A program made the position numbers and the translations under genes. This document shows positions 1-7,925 of a stretch of 11,771 nucleotides of DNA, one piece after another. Under the pieces are notes generated by a model. It was given only the letters and a program-made list of their open reading frames with translations. It was not told the DNA's origin and searched no databases. Positions within the stretch are counted from its first letter, which is position 1. The number at the start of each line of letters is the position of its first letter. Source of the DNA: Mariprofundaceae bacterium (GTDB taxonomy: Bacteria; Pseudomonadota; Zetaproteobacteria; Mariprofundales; J009); assembly GCA_015489095.1 (NCBI GenBank), contig WFMN01000016.1, forward strand, positions 1 through 11,771, in the 5' to 3' direction.

Positions 1-58
1 GCTCAAGCATGTTCAACGCAGCTATCGGGCAAACCATCGGATGAGGTGAATAGTTACC
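1..58 (+). other. Upstream tail and cysC leader, unidentified
   Basis: All three forward frames are open from the window edge and close at TGA 42-44, TGA 47-49 and TAA 64-66. One of them may be the C-terminus of a preceding gene, but 13 to 21 residues are too few to recognise. GAGGTGA at 43-49 is a plausible Shine-Dalgarno for cysC. No terminator or clear promoter is visible, so cysC may belong to a transcript that begins before the window. Confidence 0.3.
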
Positions 59-691
59 ATGAGTAAAGTCAGCAGCAATGTGGTGTGGCACACCCCGGAA
101 GTCACCCGGCAGGATCGGGAACGGCGCAATCAACACAAGGGGCTGATGCTGTGGCTCACCGGCCTGTCGGGGTCAGGCAAATCGACCCTAGCGCACGCCA
201 CCGAGGCCTACCTCCACCAGATGGGGGTGCACACCTATGTGCTCGATGGCGACAATGTCCGCCACGGTCTGTGCGGCGATTTGGGCTTTTCCGCCGTGGC
301 GCGCCGCGAAAACATCCGCCGCATCGGCGAGGTCGGCAAACTCTTTGTCGATGCCGGCACGGTGGTCTTCTCCGCCTTCATCTCACCCTTTCGCAGCGAC
401 CGCCAGCAGGCGCGCAAGCTCTTGGGCGAAGATTTTGTCGAGGTCTATTGCAACAGCCCGCTTAGCGTGTGCGAATCGCGTGATGTCAAGGGGCTCTACC
501 AGCGGGCGCGGGCGGGGGAGATCCGCGACTTTACCGGCATCTCCTCCCCCTACGAGCCGCCGGAGAACCCGGAGATCGTGGTCGATACCGCCAACCTCAC
601 GCTGGAGGAGTCGGTGGAGCGCATCATCGACTACCTGCGACAACAGCAGCTCATCACCCTGTTGGCCGACGACGATCGCGGCCACCGCTAA
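59..691 (+). CDS. cysC: Adenylyl-sulfate (APS) kinase CysC
   Basis: Predicted cytoplasmic kinase that phosphorylates the 3'-OH of APS with ATP to make PAPS, for sulfate assimilation or sulfotransfer. The 210 aa match the single-domain family length. Walker A is GLSGSGKST at residues 35-43. The APS-binding motif DGDNVRHGL is at 63-71, RRENIRRIGEV at 82-92, and FISPFRSDR at 107-115 holds Ser109, which aligns with the phosphorylated serine of E. coli CysC. The lid region KGLYQRARAGEIRDFTGI follows. The N-terminal NVVWH is also typical. The ATG has GAGGTGA nine bases upstream. There is no ATP sulfurylase domain, so it is not a CysNC or SatC fusion. It sits 3 bases before miaB, an unusual partner; no sulfate gene is visible in the window, so whether it serves cysteine synthesis or sulfation of a polymer cannot be decided. 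Confidence 0.95.
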   Translation: MSKVSSNVVWHTPEVTRQDRERRNQHKGLMLWLTGLSGSGKSTLAHATEAYLHQMGVHTYVLDGDNVRHGLCGDLGFSAVARRENIRRIGEVGKLFVDAGTVVFSAFISPFRSDRQQARKLLGEDFVEVYCNSPLSVCESRDVKGLYQRARAGEIRDFTGISSPYEPPENPEIVVDTANLTLEESVERIIDYLRQQQLITLLADDDRGHR

Positions 692-694
692 CCT

Positions 695-2030
<1,336 letters not shown>

Positions 2031-2032
<2 letters not shown>

Positions 2033-2035
2033 GAG
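2031..2035 (+). promoter_or_regulatory. Shine-Dalgarno that sets the phoH CTG start
   Basis: AGGAG at 2031-2035 overlaps the miaB stop codon TAG (2030-2032) and lies six bases before CTG at 2042-2044, an optimal distance. No ATG, GTG or TTG in the phoH frame occurs between the miaB stop and GTG 2180, so this site favours initiation at CTG 2042. Confidence 0.6.
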
Positions 2036-2041
2036 CCTCTT

Positions 2042-2980
2042 CTGACCCCCTCCCAACCCATCCAGCTACCAGCGCTCTCCAACGACCAGCTCGCCACCCT
2101 CTGCGGCCATGCGCACGACACCCTGCGCCGCATCGAGGCCTGTTTCGGTGTCCGGCTCACCGGTGCGATCGGCAACTGGGTGATCGCGGGCGCGCGCGCG
2201 GCGGAGGCGGAGGCCGCCCTGTGCGCGATGGCGCAACAGGTAGCGCAGGGAGGCATGCTACCGCCCGCGGATGTGGAGCAGATCATGCACACCGTGTGCG
2301 AACAGCCGCAGGAGAGCGGCGAGCCGCTGCTGATCGAGGCGGGACGGCGGCAGGTGCGCGGCAAATCGCCCAACCAGTGCCGCTACCTGCGCAAGATGCG
2401 CTCCCACACCCTCACCATCGCCATCGGCCCCGCCGGATCGGGCAAAACTTGGCTTGCGGTGGCCTCCGCCGTCGCCGATCTGCTCGCCGAACGGGTCACC
2501 CGCATCGTGTTGACCCGCCCGGCGATCGAGGCCGGCGAGCGGCTCGGATTTCTGCCCGGTGACATGCAGCAGAAGGTCGATCCCTACCTGCGCCCGCTGT
2601 TCGACGCCCTGATCGACATGCTGGGCAGCGAACGGATGGCCAAACTGCAGAGCGATGGCCGCATCGAGATCGCCCCGTTGGCCTACATGCGCGGCCGCAC
2701 CTTAAACGACGCCTTCATCATCCTAGACGAGGCGCAAAACACCACCCGCACGCAGATGAAGATGTTCCTCACCCGGCTCGGCTTCGGCTCCAAGATGGTG
2801 GTCACCGGCGATATCTCGCAGATCGACCTGCCCAAGCAGGAGCAGAGCGGGCTGCTGCACGCCATCCAAGTGCTCGATAAGGTGGACGATGTCGCCCTCT
2901 GCCGCATGCAGAAGCGTGATGTGGTGCGCCACCGGCTGGTGGCCGATATTGTGGCGGCCTACGATCGGCACGATGATTGA
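2042..2980 (+). CDS. phoH: PhoH-family ATPase, probable CTG start
   Basis: P-loop ATPase of the PhoH/YbeZ family, which works next to YbeY in RNA metabolism; the exact reaction is unsettled. In the 312-aa model, Walker A GPAGSGKT is at residues 129-136, VLTRPAIEAGERLGFLPGD follows near 156-174, Walker B ILDEAQN ends at 233, and VVTGDISQIDLP follows. The first 46 codons (from 2042) encode a helix-rich stretch with HDTLRRIEACFGVRLTG and NWVIAGA, which matches the normal PhoH N-terminus, so the GTG at 2180 is too late: it would cut this domain in half. The only NTG codon ahead of that domain is CTG 2042, with AGGAG six bases upstream. TAG 2030-2032 in the same frame bars an earlier start. Alternatives are initiation at ATC 2060, or readthrough of the TAG. 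It overlaps ybeY by 8 bases. Confidence 0.85.
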   Translation: MTPSQPIQLPALSNDQLATLCGHAHDTLRRIEACFGVRLTGAIGNWVIAGARAAEAEAALCAMAQQVAQGGMLPPADVEQIMHTVCEQPQESGEPLLIEAGRRQVRGKSPNQCRYLRKMRSHTLTIAIGPAGSGKTWLAVASAVADLLAERVTRIVLTRPAIEAGERLGFLPGDMQQKVDPYLRPLFDALIDMLGSERMAKLQSDGRIEIAPLAYMRGRTLNDAFIILDEAQNTTRTQMKMFLTRLGFGSKMVVTGDISQIDLPKQEQSGLLHAIQVLDKVDDVALCRMQKRDVVRHRLVADIVAAYDRHDD

Positions 2981-3422
2981 TATCCTCTACGACCAGCCGT
3001 GGGATCAGCTGCCGAGCCGCGCGCAGATGGAGGCCGCCATTCGCGCCACCCTGCCCGATGGCCGAGGGGAGCTCTGCGTGCGGCTGGCCGACAACCCCAC
3101 CGTACAACAGCTCAACCAGCAGTGGCGGCAGATCGACCGCGTCACCGATGTGCTCGCCTTTCCGATGCAGGAGGGGAGCATCGACCAAGCGCAGCCGCTA
3201 GGCGACATCATCGTCGCCATCCCCTTTGTGCAACAGGAGGCGGCGCGGCTCGGGCTCCCCTTCCCCGACCACCTGATCCACCTGCTGATCCACGCCACCC
3301 TCCACCTGCTGGGCTTCGACCACGCCGAAACCGATGAACGCCGCGCCATGCGGCGACGCGAGCGAGAGATTATGCAAGCACTACACCTCCACGACCCGTG
3401 GCCAACCCACAGCGCGGCATGA
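2973..3422 (+). CDS. ybeY: Endoribonuclease YbeY (rRNA maturation factor)
   Basis: Metal-dependent RNase for 16S rRNA 3'-end maturation and 70S quality control. The 149 aa from ATG 2973 match the family. Zinc ligands are His107, His111 and His117 in HATLHLLGFDH, the signature of the family (HxxxHxxxxxH). TDVLAFP at 58-64 and LGDIIVA at 76-82 are also typical. The ATG lies inside the last codons of phoH, giving an 8-base overlap and likely coupling; the frame remains open further upstream inside phoH, but residues from there look like shadow translation (rich in Trp, Met and Arg) and do not resemble YbeY. PhoH beside YbeY is the common arrangement. The short C-terminal extension after the zinc site has HLHDPWPTHSAA. 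Confidence 0.95.
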   Translation: MIDILYDQPWDQLPSRAQMEAAIRATLPDGRGELCVRLADNPTVQQLNQQWRQIDRVTDVLAFPMQEGSIDQAQPLGDIIVAIPFVQQEAARLGLPFPDHLIHLLIHATLHLLGFDHAETDERRAMRRREREIMQALHLHDPWPTHSAA

Positions 3423-4261
3423 ACAGCCCCACGCCTACCCAACCCACCCTGCAACAGCGGCTGCGCCACTGGCTGCTCCAGACCCTGCGCCCGGGCGAAA
3501 CCGACGAGGAGCTGTTGGCAATCATCAATCGGGCGGAGGCGATCCGCTCGGAGGAGCAGCGGGTGATGCTGGAGCGGATCATCGAGATCGACGACACCCG
3601 CGTGCGCGAGGTGATGACGCCGCGCTCCGAAATCATCGCCCTGCGCCGCGCCATGAGCCGGGATCAGGCGCTTGCGCTGATGGTCAAACACGGCATCAGC
3701 CGGGCGCCGCTGATCGACAACGACCTCGACCAGATCCTAGGCATCATCCATGTGTGGGATCTGCTGCGGCAGCAGCAGCTTACCGATCAGCCAGAGAAGT
3801 CGCTCGCCGAGCTGGCCACCCCCCATCAGGATGTCGCGGAGCTGCAACGGGTCTCCAGCGTGCTACACACCATGAAAAGCAACATCCACCTGGCCATTGT
3901 CCGCGATGAGTATGGCGGCGTGGCCGGGTTGGTTTCGCTCTCCGACCTGCTCAGCGAGATTGTTGGCCCCTTGGCAACCAACCAGCACACCCAGCCCAAA
4001 AGCGAGTGTGTCCGCCGCGATGACGGCTGGTGGGAGGTCGCCACCCGGATGCATATCGAAGAGCTGGAGGAGGCGCTGGAGATGGATCTCCCCAAAGGGG
4101 ATTTTGACACCGTCGGCGGGCTGATCATCAGCCAACTGCAACGCATCCCCCGCGCCGGCGAACGGGTCAAGGCGGCCGGCCTCGACTTCAAGATCATTGA
4201 GGCGGATCCCCGCAGGGTGATCAGCGTGCTGCTGCGACCGATCCAACCGCCCGCCAGCTAG
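3419..4261 (+). CDS. CorC/HlyC-family protein with paired CBS domains
   Basis: 280 aa from ATG 3419, whose ATGA overlaps the ybeY stop. GTG at 3398, seven codons earlier, is an alternative; neither has a clear Shine-Dalgarno, and I prefer the coupled ATG. After a helical leader (1-60), VREVMTPRSEI (62-72) opens the CBS pair. The second CBS contains HLAIVRDEYGGVAGLVSLSDLLSEIVG, which lies at about 157-183. The CorC/HlyC C-terminal domain covers about 198-276, with FDTVGGLI and RVKAAGLDFKII. There is no DUF21 membrane region, so this is the soluble short form, as in E. coli YbeX, which sits in the same place between ybeY and lnt. It has been called a magnesium and cobalt efflux protein, and has also been linked to ribosome metabolism; the precise role here is unknown. 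Confidence 0.9.
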   Translation: MNSPTPTQPTLQQRLRHWLLQTLRPGETDEELLAIINRAEAIRSEEQRVMLERIIEIDDTRVREVMTPRSEIIALRRAMSRDQALALMVKHGISRAPLIDNDLDQILGIIHVWDLLRQQQLTDQPEKSLAELATPHQDVAELQRVSSVLHTMKSNIHLAIVRDEYGGVAGLVSLSDLLSEIVGPLATNQHTQPKSECVRRDDGWWEVATRMHIEELEEALEMDLPKGDFDTVGGLIISQLQRIPRAGERVKAAGLDFKIIEADPRRVISVLLRPIQPPAS

Positions 4262-4263
4262 CC

Positions 4264-5787
4264 ATGCCAACCCGCCTGCTCGTTGCCCTGCTGGCGGGTA
4301 CGGCCATGCCGTTTGCCTTCTCGCCCTACCACTGGTGGCCGCTTGCCGTGCTGGCGTTCGCCCTCTGGATCGGCCTGCTCGCCGCCAAGCAGCAACCGTT
4401 TCTTCTGAGCTTGGCCTTCGGTTTCGGCTGGTTCGGCACCGGATCGTGGTGGCTGGCCACCACCTTCCACCACTACGGCAACCTGCCGTGGATCGCCGCC
4501 ATCGGCTTCCAGCTGCTGGTCGGGTGCGTGCTGGCGCTCTTTCCCGCCCTGCTGGGGTGGAGCGCCACCCGCCTCGCCGGGCGCGACCCGCTGGCATTGC
4601 TACTGCTGTTTGCGCCGCTGACGGTGCTGGAAGAGTGGGTTCGCGGCCACCTCTTCACCGGGCTGCCGTGGACGGAGCTGGGCAACCTGATGCTGGGCAC
4701 CCCGTGGATCGGCTGGGGCACGGTGGTCGGCGGGCTGGGGCTGTCGCTGCTGCCGCCACTATTCGCGGCCGCCCTGTGGGGCGTCACGCAACCGCGGCTG
4801 CGGCGCCCGGCGCTGCTGATCCTAGCAAGCGGCGCGCTGCTGGCGCTATTCGCCCCCATTATCGCCGTTCCCCGCCAGCCGGCGACCAAGGTGGCGCTGG
4901 TGCAACCCAACATCGCCCAAGACCACAAATGGGATCGCAACTACCTCGTCACCACCATGCACCGCCTGCGCGATCTGTCGGCAGCGCATGCGAACGACAG
5001 CGACCTTATCGTCTGGCCGGAGGCGGCCACCCCGTTTTTCCTGTCGCAAGCCCCCGGCTGGCGGCGCTGGCTGACCGCGCAGGTGGCCGACTGGCGCACC
5101 CCGCTGCTCTTCGGCGGCTTGAAACAGATGGCGGATGGCAGCGCCGGCAACGGCGCGTGGCTGCTGACCCCGGGTCGCGCCCACGCCGACTTTGTCGGCA
5201 AGCATCATCTGGTTCCCTTCGGGGAGTATGTCCCGGCATGGGTGCCGTGGCTACACAAGCTGGTGCCAGACATCGGCGACTTCCAGCCGGCGACGGACAG
5301 CGGCGTATTGACCCTGTCGCCGCGCCTGCGCATCGGGGTGCTGGTCTGCTACGAGTCGATCTTCGCCGACGAAATGCGGGCGCGGATCGGCAATGGCGCC
5401 ACCATGTTGACGGTCATCACCAACGATGCGTGGTACGGCCACTCCCCCGCCGCGTGGCAACATCTTGAGGCGGCGCGGATGCGCGCGGTGGAGAGCGACC
5501 GCTTCGTGCTGCGCGCCGCCAACACCGGCGTCAGCGCCATCATCGCCCCCGACGGCGCCATCCAGCACACCATCGACTGGTGGCGGCAGGGTACCGTCAC
5601 CGGCTCGGTGGCGGCGATCCATGCCCTCACCCCCTATTGCCGCCACGGCGACTGGCCACTGCTTGTCGCCTGTCTGCTCTGCGTCGCGCTGTTGCGGTGG
5701 CGATTTCGTCACCACACCCTAGCGTTCGCCGACCAACTTCATCTAAAACGACCTCGCAAGGGGTTGTCATCCAAGGAGCCTCTATGA
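4264..5787 (+). CDS. lnt: Apolipoprotein N-acyltransferase Lnt
   Basis: Inner-membrane enzyme that adds the third acyl chain to the N-terminal cysteine of lipoproteins. At 507 aa it is full length. The first 200 residues hold several hydrophobic membrane segments with conserved patches such as FSPYHWWPLA and WVRGHLFTGLPW. The periplasmic nitrilase-like domain follows: catalytic Glu253 (WPEAATPFF), Lys313 (GKHHLVPFGEYVP) and Cys362 (CYESIF), with NDAWYGHSPAAWQH and RAANTGVSAII as expected. One more membrane helix lies near 465-485, then a basic tail. The ATG is 2 bases after the preceding TAG with no clear Shine-Dalgarno, which suggests coupling. The TGA overlaps the ATG of a lipoprotein gene, a likely substrate. 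Confidence 0.96.
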   Translation: MPTRLLVALLAGTAMPFAFSPYHWWPLAVLAFALWIGLLAAKQQPFLLSLAFGFGWFGTGSWWLATTFHHYGNLPWIAAIGFQLLVGCVLALFPALLGWSATRLAGRDPLALLLLFAPLTVLEEWVRGHLFTGLPWTELGNLMLGTPWIGWGTVVGGLGLSLLPPLFAAALWGVTQPRLRRPALLILASGALLALFAPIIAVPRQPATKVALVQPNIAQDHKWDRNYLVTTMHRLRDLSAAHANDSDLIVWPEAATPFFLSQAPGWRRWLTAQVADWRTPLLFGGLKQMADGSAGNGAWLLTPGRAHADFVGKHHLVPFGEYVPAWVPWLHKLVPDIGDFQPATDSGVLTLSPRLRIGVLVCYESIFADEMRARIGNGATMLTVITNDAWYGHSPAAWQHLEAARMRAVESDRFVLRAANTGVSAIIAPDGAIQHTIDWWRQGTVTGSVAAIHALTPYCRHGDWPLLVACLLCVALLRWRFRHHTLAFADQLHLKRPRKGLSSKEPL

Positions 5788-6536
5788 AAACCCCACACTA
5801 CCTGCTGGCGGCCACCGCCGCCCTGCTGATCGCCGGCTGCGACCAGCCCTCGAAGGCCAAGGCCACCGCCACGCCACCGGCGACCGGGGCGAGCAGCGCC
5901 GCCACCGAGGCGGTCGCGCTCACCAGCGACGCCAGCAAGTTCAGCTACGCCGTCGGCATGAACTTCGGCAGTTCCCTGCAGCGCTTCCCCGTGAAACTGG
6001 ACAAGGCGGCGCTGCTTGCCGCGGTTCAAGCCTCCATCAACGGAGAGAAGACCCAACTCACCCCCAAAGAGGCACAAACCATCATCCAGTCGGTGATGAA
6101 AAAACAACAGGAGAAAGCGATGTTCAAACGCAAAGCCAAAGGCGAGAAAAACAAAAAGGAGGGCGCGGCATTCCTCGCGGAGAACGCGAAAAAAGAGGGG
6201 GTTCACACCACCGCCAGCGGCCTGCAGTACATGATCCTGCGTGAGGGCGACGGCCCAAGCCCGAAGCCCACCGACACCGTGAAGGTGAACTACAAAGGCA
6301 CCCTGATCGACGGCACCGTCTTCGACTCCTCCTATGATCGCGGCCAACCGATCTCCTTCCCGCTCAACGGCGTCATCAAGGGGTGGACCGAAGGGCTGCA
6401 GCTGACCAAGGTCGGTGGCAAGATCCGCCTCTTCATCCCCTCCGACCTCGCCTATGGCAGCCGTGGCGCGGGCGGCAAGATCGGCCCCAACGCCACCCTG
6501 ATCTTTGATGTCGAGCTGTTGGGCATCGAACAATAA
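5784..6536 (+). CDS. FKBP-type peptidyl-prolyl isomerase, lipoprotein (FkpA/Mip type)
   Basis: Predicted periplasm-facing prolyl isomerase and chaperone, 250 aa from ATG 5784. AAGGAG at 5773-5778 lies five bases upstream, and the ATGA overlaps the lnt stop. The N-terminus is a lipoprotein signal: a basic start, a hydrophobic core and the lipobox IAGC, with Cys19 as the lipidated residue. Asp20 follows, which in enterobacteria is an inner-membrane retention signal. A low-complexity Ala/Thr/Ser linker comes next, then the Mip-like dimerisation domain (about 45-140, including FSYAVGMNFGSSL and a Lys-rich helix). The FKBP catalytic domain covers about 146-250, with VKVNYKGTLIDGTVFDSSYDRG, then VIKGWTEGLQL, and IPSDLAYGSRG. 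An in-frame start at 5580 would lie inside lnt and is rejected. Confidence 0.92.
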   Translation: MKTPHYLLAATAALLIAGCDQPSKAKATATPPATGASSAATEAVALTSDASKFSYAVGMNFGSSLQRFPVKLDKAALLAAVQASINGEKTQLTPKEAQTIIQSVMKKQQEKAMFKRKAKGEKNKKEGAAFLAENAKKEGVHTTASGLQYMILREGDGPSPKPTDTVKVNYKGTLIDGTVFDSSYDRGQPISFPLNGVIKGWTEGLQLTKVGGKIRLFIPSDLAYGSRGAGGKIGPNATLIFDVELLGIEQ

Positions 6537-6558
6537 CCTAGTGCACCAGCCGCGCCCG

Positions 6559-7227
6559 ATGGCACCTGACATCCACCCCAAGGCGGCCATTTTCGACCTC
6601 GATGGCACCTTGGTCGATGCCCTGCCCGATATTCGTGCCAACCTGAACCGGGCGCTGGCCGAGCTGGGCTACGGCTTCCAGCTTAGCGAAGCGGAGACCC
6701 GCCCCCATGTCGGGGGCGGGGCGCAAAAGCTGGCATCGTCGGTGTTGGGCAAGCCGATGGATGATCCGGCCACCATGGCGCTCTACCACCGCTTTGCCGA
6801 GATCTATGTCGCCCACCCGGCCGACTTCGGCCACCCCTTTCCCGGTGTGATGGAGACCCTGCAAACGCTGCATGACGCCGGCGTGCATCTCTCGTGTGTC
6901 ACCGCCAAGCCGGCGGTGGCGCGCATCGAGGTGTTGCGGGCGTTGGCGATCACACCGCTGCTCGACCACGCCCTGTCGCCGGAGGATGGCTACGCCAAGA
7001 AACCGGCGCCCGACATGCTGCTCGCCTGCTGCGAGGTGATGCAGGTGGCGCCCGAGGAGACCATCATGGTCGGCGATACCCGTTTCGATCTCGAAGCGGG
7101 GCTGGCGGCCAACTGCCACACCACGGTGCATGTCTCCCACGGCTACCAGCCGCTGCCCGACGACCTGCGCGACCGGGTGATGGCGATCGACCACTTCTCC
7201 CAGCTTGTGCCGCTGTTCGGAGTCTAG
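6559..7227 (+). CDS. gph: Phosphoglycolate phosphatase (HAD family)
   Basis: HAD hydrolase that removes phosphate from 2-phosphoglycolate, a product of DNA 3'-end repair and of Rubisco oxygenation. 222 aa from ATG 6559. Motif I is FDLDGTLVD with Asp13 and Asp15; the Gph-like stretch continues as ALPDIRANLNRALAELG. RPHVGGGAQKL matches the cap region of Gph. Motif II lies in SCVTAKP, motif III Lys in YAKKPAPDMLL, and motif IV is VGDTRFDLEAG with Asp173 and Asp177. GTG at 6541, six codons earlier, is an alternative start; neither has a convincing Shine-Dalgarno. Substrate choice within this HAD subfamily cannot be proven by sequence, so another small phosphoester remains possible. It follows the FKBP gene by 22 bases and overlaps thiE by one base. 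Confidence 0.85.
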   Translation: MAPDIHPKAAIFDLDGTLVDALPDIRANLNRALAELGYGFQLSEAETRPHVGGGAQKLASSVLGKPMDDPATMALYHRFAEIYVAHPADFGHPFPGVMETLQTLHDAGVHLSCVTAKPAVARIEVLRALAITPLLDHALSPEDGYAKKPAPDMLLACCEVMQVAPEETIMVGDTRFDLEAGLAANCHTTVHVSHGYQPLPDDLRDRVMAIDHFSQLVPLFGV

Positions 7228-7883
7228 TGCGCGCCACAGTTTCCGGGGTGTACGGCATCCTGCCCGCTGACCTGCCCCTCCATCAACTGCTGACATTCGC
7301 CGAGGCCGCCCTGCAGGGCGGGGTGCGCTGGCTACAGTTGCGCGACAAGAAACAGGGGTTCAAACGGGGGCTGAAGCGGGCGCGGGCGCTGCGCACCCTG
7401 TGTGACCGCCACCAAGCCCACCTGATCGTCAACGACTCCATCGCGCTGGCCGCCGAGTCCGGCGCCGATGGCGTCCACCTCGGGCGCGACGACCTGCCGA
7501 CATGGCGCGAACTGCAACAGGCGCACGACGGTGGGCTGATTGTCGGTGTCACCTGCCGCGCCGATGCCCAACTGGCACGGGCGGCACTCGAGGGCGGTGC
7601 CGATTATCTCTCGTTCGGCGCCATCTTCCCCACCTGCAGCAAAAGCGATGTCCCCACCATCGGCCTGCCACGCCTCTCCAAGGCGCGCCAACTCTTTCCC
7701 GATGCCAACATCATCGCCATCGGCGGCATCACCCAAAACAACATCGTCCAAATCAAGGCCGCCGGCGCCGATAGTGCCGCCGTCATCTCCGGCCTCTTCG
7801 CCGCCGACGATATCACCAGCCGCGCCGCACAACTAACACAACTATGGACGGCGACCGCGACCGAGAGTCAAAAATCTTTGTGA
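7227..7883 (+). CDS. thiE: Thiamine-phosphate synthase ThiE
   Basis: TIM-barrel enzyme joining HMP-PP and HET-P into thiamine phosphate. 218 aa from GTG 7227, whose G is the last base of the gph TAG. WLQLRDK (35-41) binds HMP-PP, IVND (67-70) and GVHLGRDDL (82-90) form the metal and pyrophosphate site, with Arg87 where Gln is common. GVTCR, DYLSFGAIFPTCSKSD (with the TxxK element) and IIAIGGI follow in the expected order. A GTG seven codons later is possible but would leave almost no residues before the first strand. The C-terminal ESQKSL is encoded by a copy of the 15-base direct repeat (7867-7881), so the last few residues may have been set by that sequence. No other thiamine gene or TPP riboswitch is visible. 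Confidence 0.9.
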   Translation: MRATVSGVYGILPADLPLHQLLTFAEAALQGGVRWLQLRDKKQGFKRGLKRARALRTLCDRHQAHLIVNDSIALAAESGADGVHLGRDDLPTWRELQQAHDGGLIVGVTCRADAQLARAALEGGADYLSFGAIFPTCSKSDVPTIGLPRLSKARQLFPDANIIAIGGITQNNIVQIKAAGADSAAVISGLFAADDITSRAAQLTQLWTATATESQKSL

Positions 7884-7913
7884 TGATTGTTGCCTAGGGT
7901 CAAAAATCTTTGT
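7867..7913 (+). repeat. Two exact 15-base direct repeats before the ATPase gene
   Basis: GTCAAAAATCTTTGT occurs at 7867-7881 and again at 7899-7913, 32 bases apart, about three helical turns. The first copy overlaps the end of thiE; the second lies inside the proposed promoter. This could be a regulator-binding pair, a duplication scar at the junction of the inserted ATPase gene, or a slipped duplication. Confidence 0.8.
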
Positions 7914-7918
7914 ATCTT
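7890..7918 (+). promoter_or_regulatory. Putative sigma70-type promoter for the DUF4143 ATPase
   Basis: TTGCCT at 7890-7895 (4 of 6 to TTGACA) and TATCTT at 7913-7918 (4 of 6 to TATAAT) are separated by exactly 17 bases. The -10 ends seven bases before ATG 7926, so transcription would start at or next to the start codon, giving a leaderless mRNA. No Shine-Dalgarno lies in 7914-7925, consistent with this. By-eye prediction only. Confidence 0.45.
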
Positions 7919-7925
7919 GGCGCAC

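Noticed and set aside
2180..2980. phoH starting at GTG 2180
   Set aside because: This would remove 46 codons that resemble the PhoH N-terminal region, and no Shine-Dalgarno precedes it; CTG 2042 is better supported.
5739..6641. 300-residue minus-strand open frame opposite the FKBP gene
   Set aside because: Composition is that of a shadow frame (Gly, Ala, Arg runs) and it covers three genes with clear + strand products.
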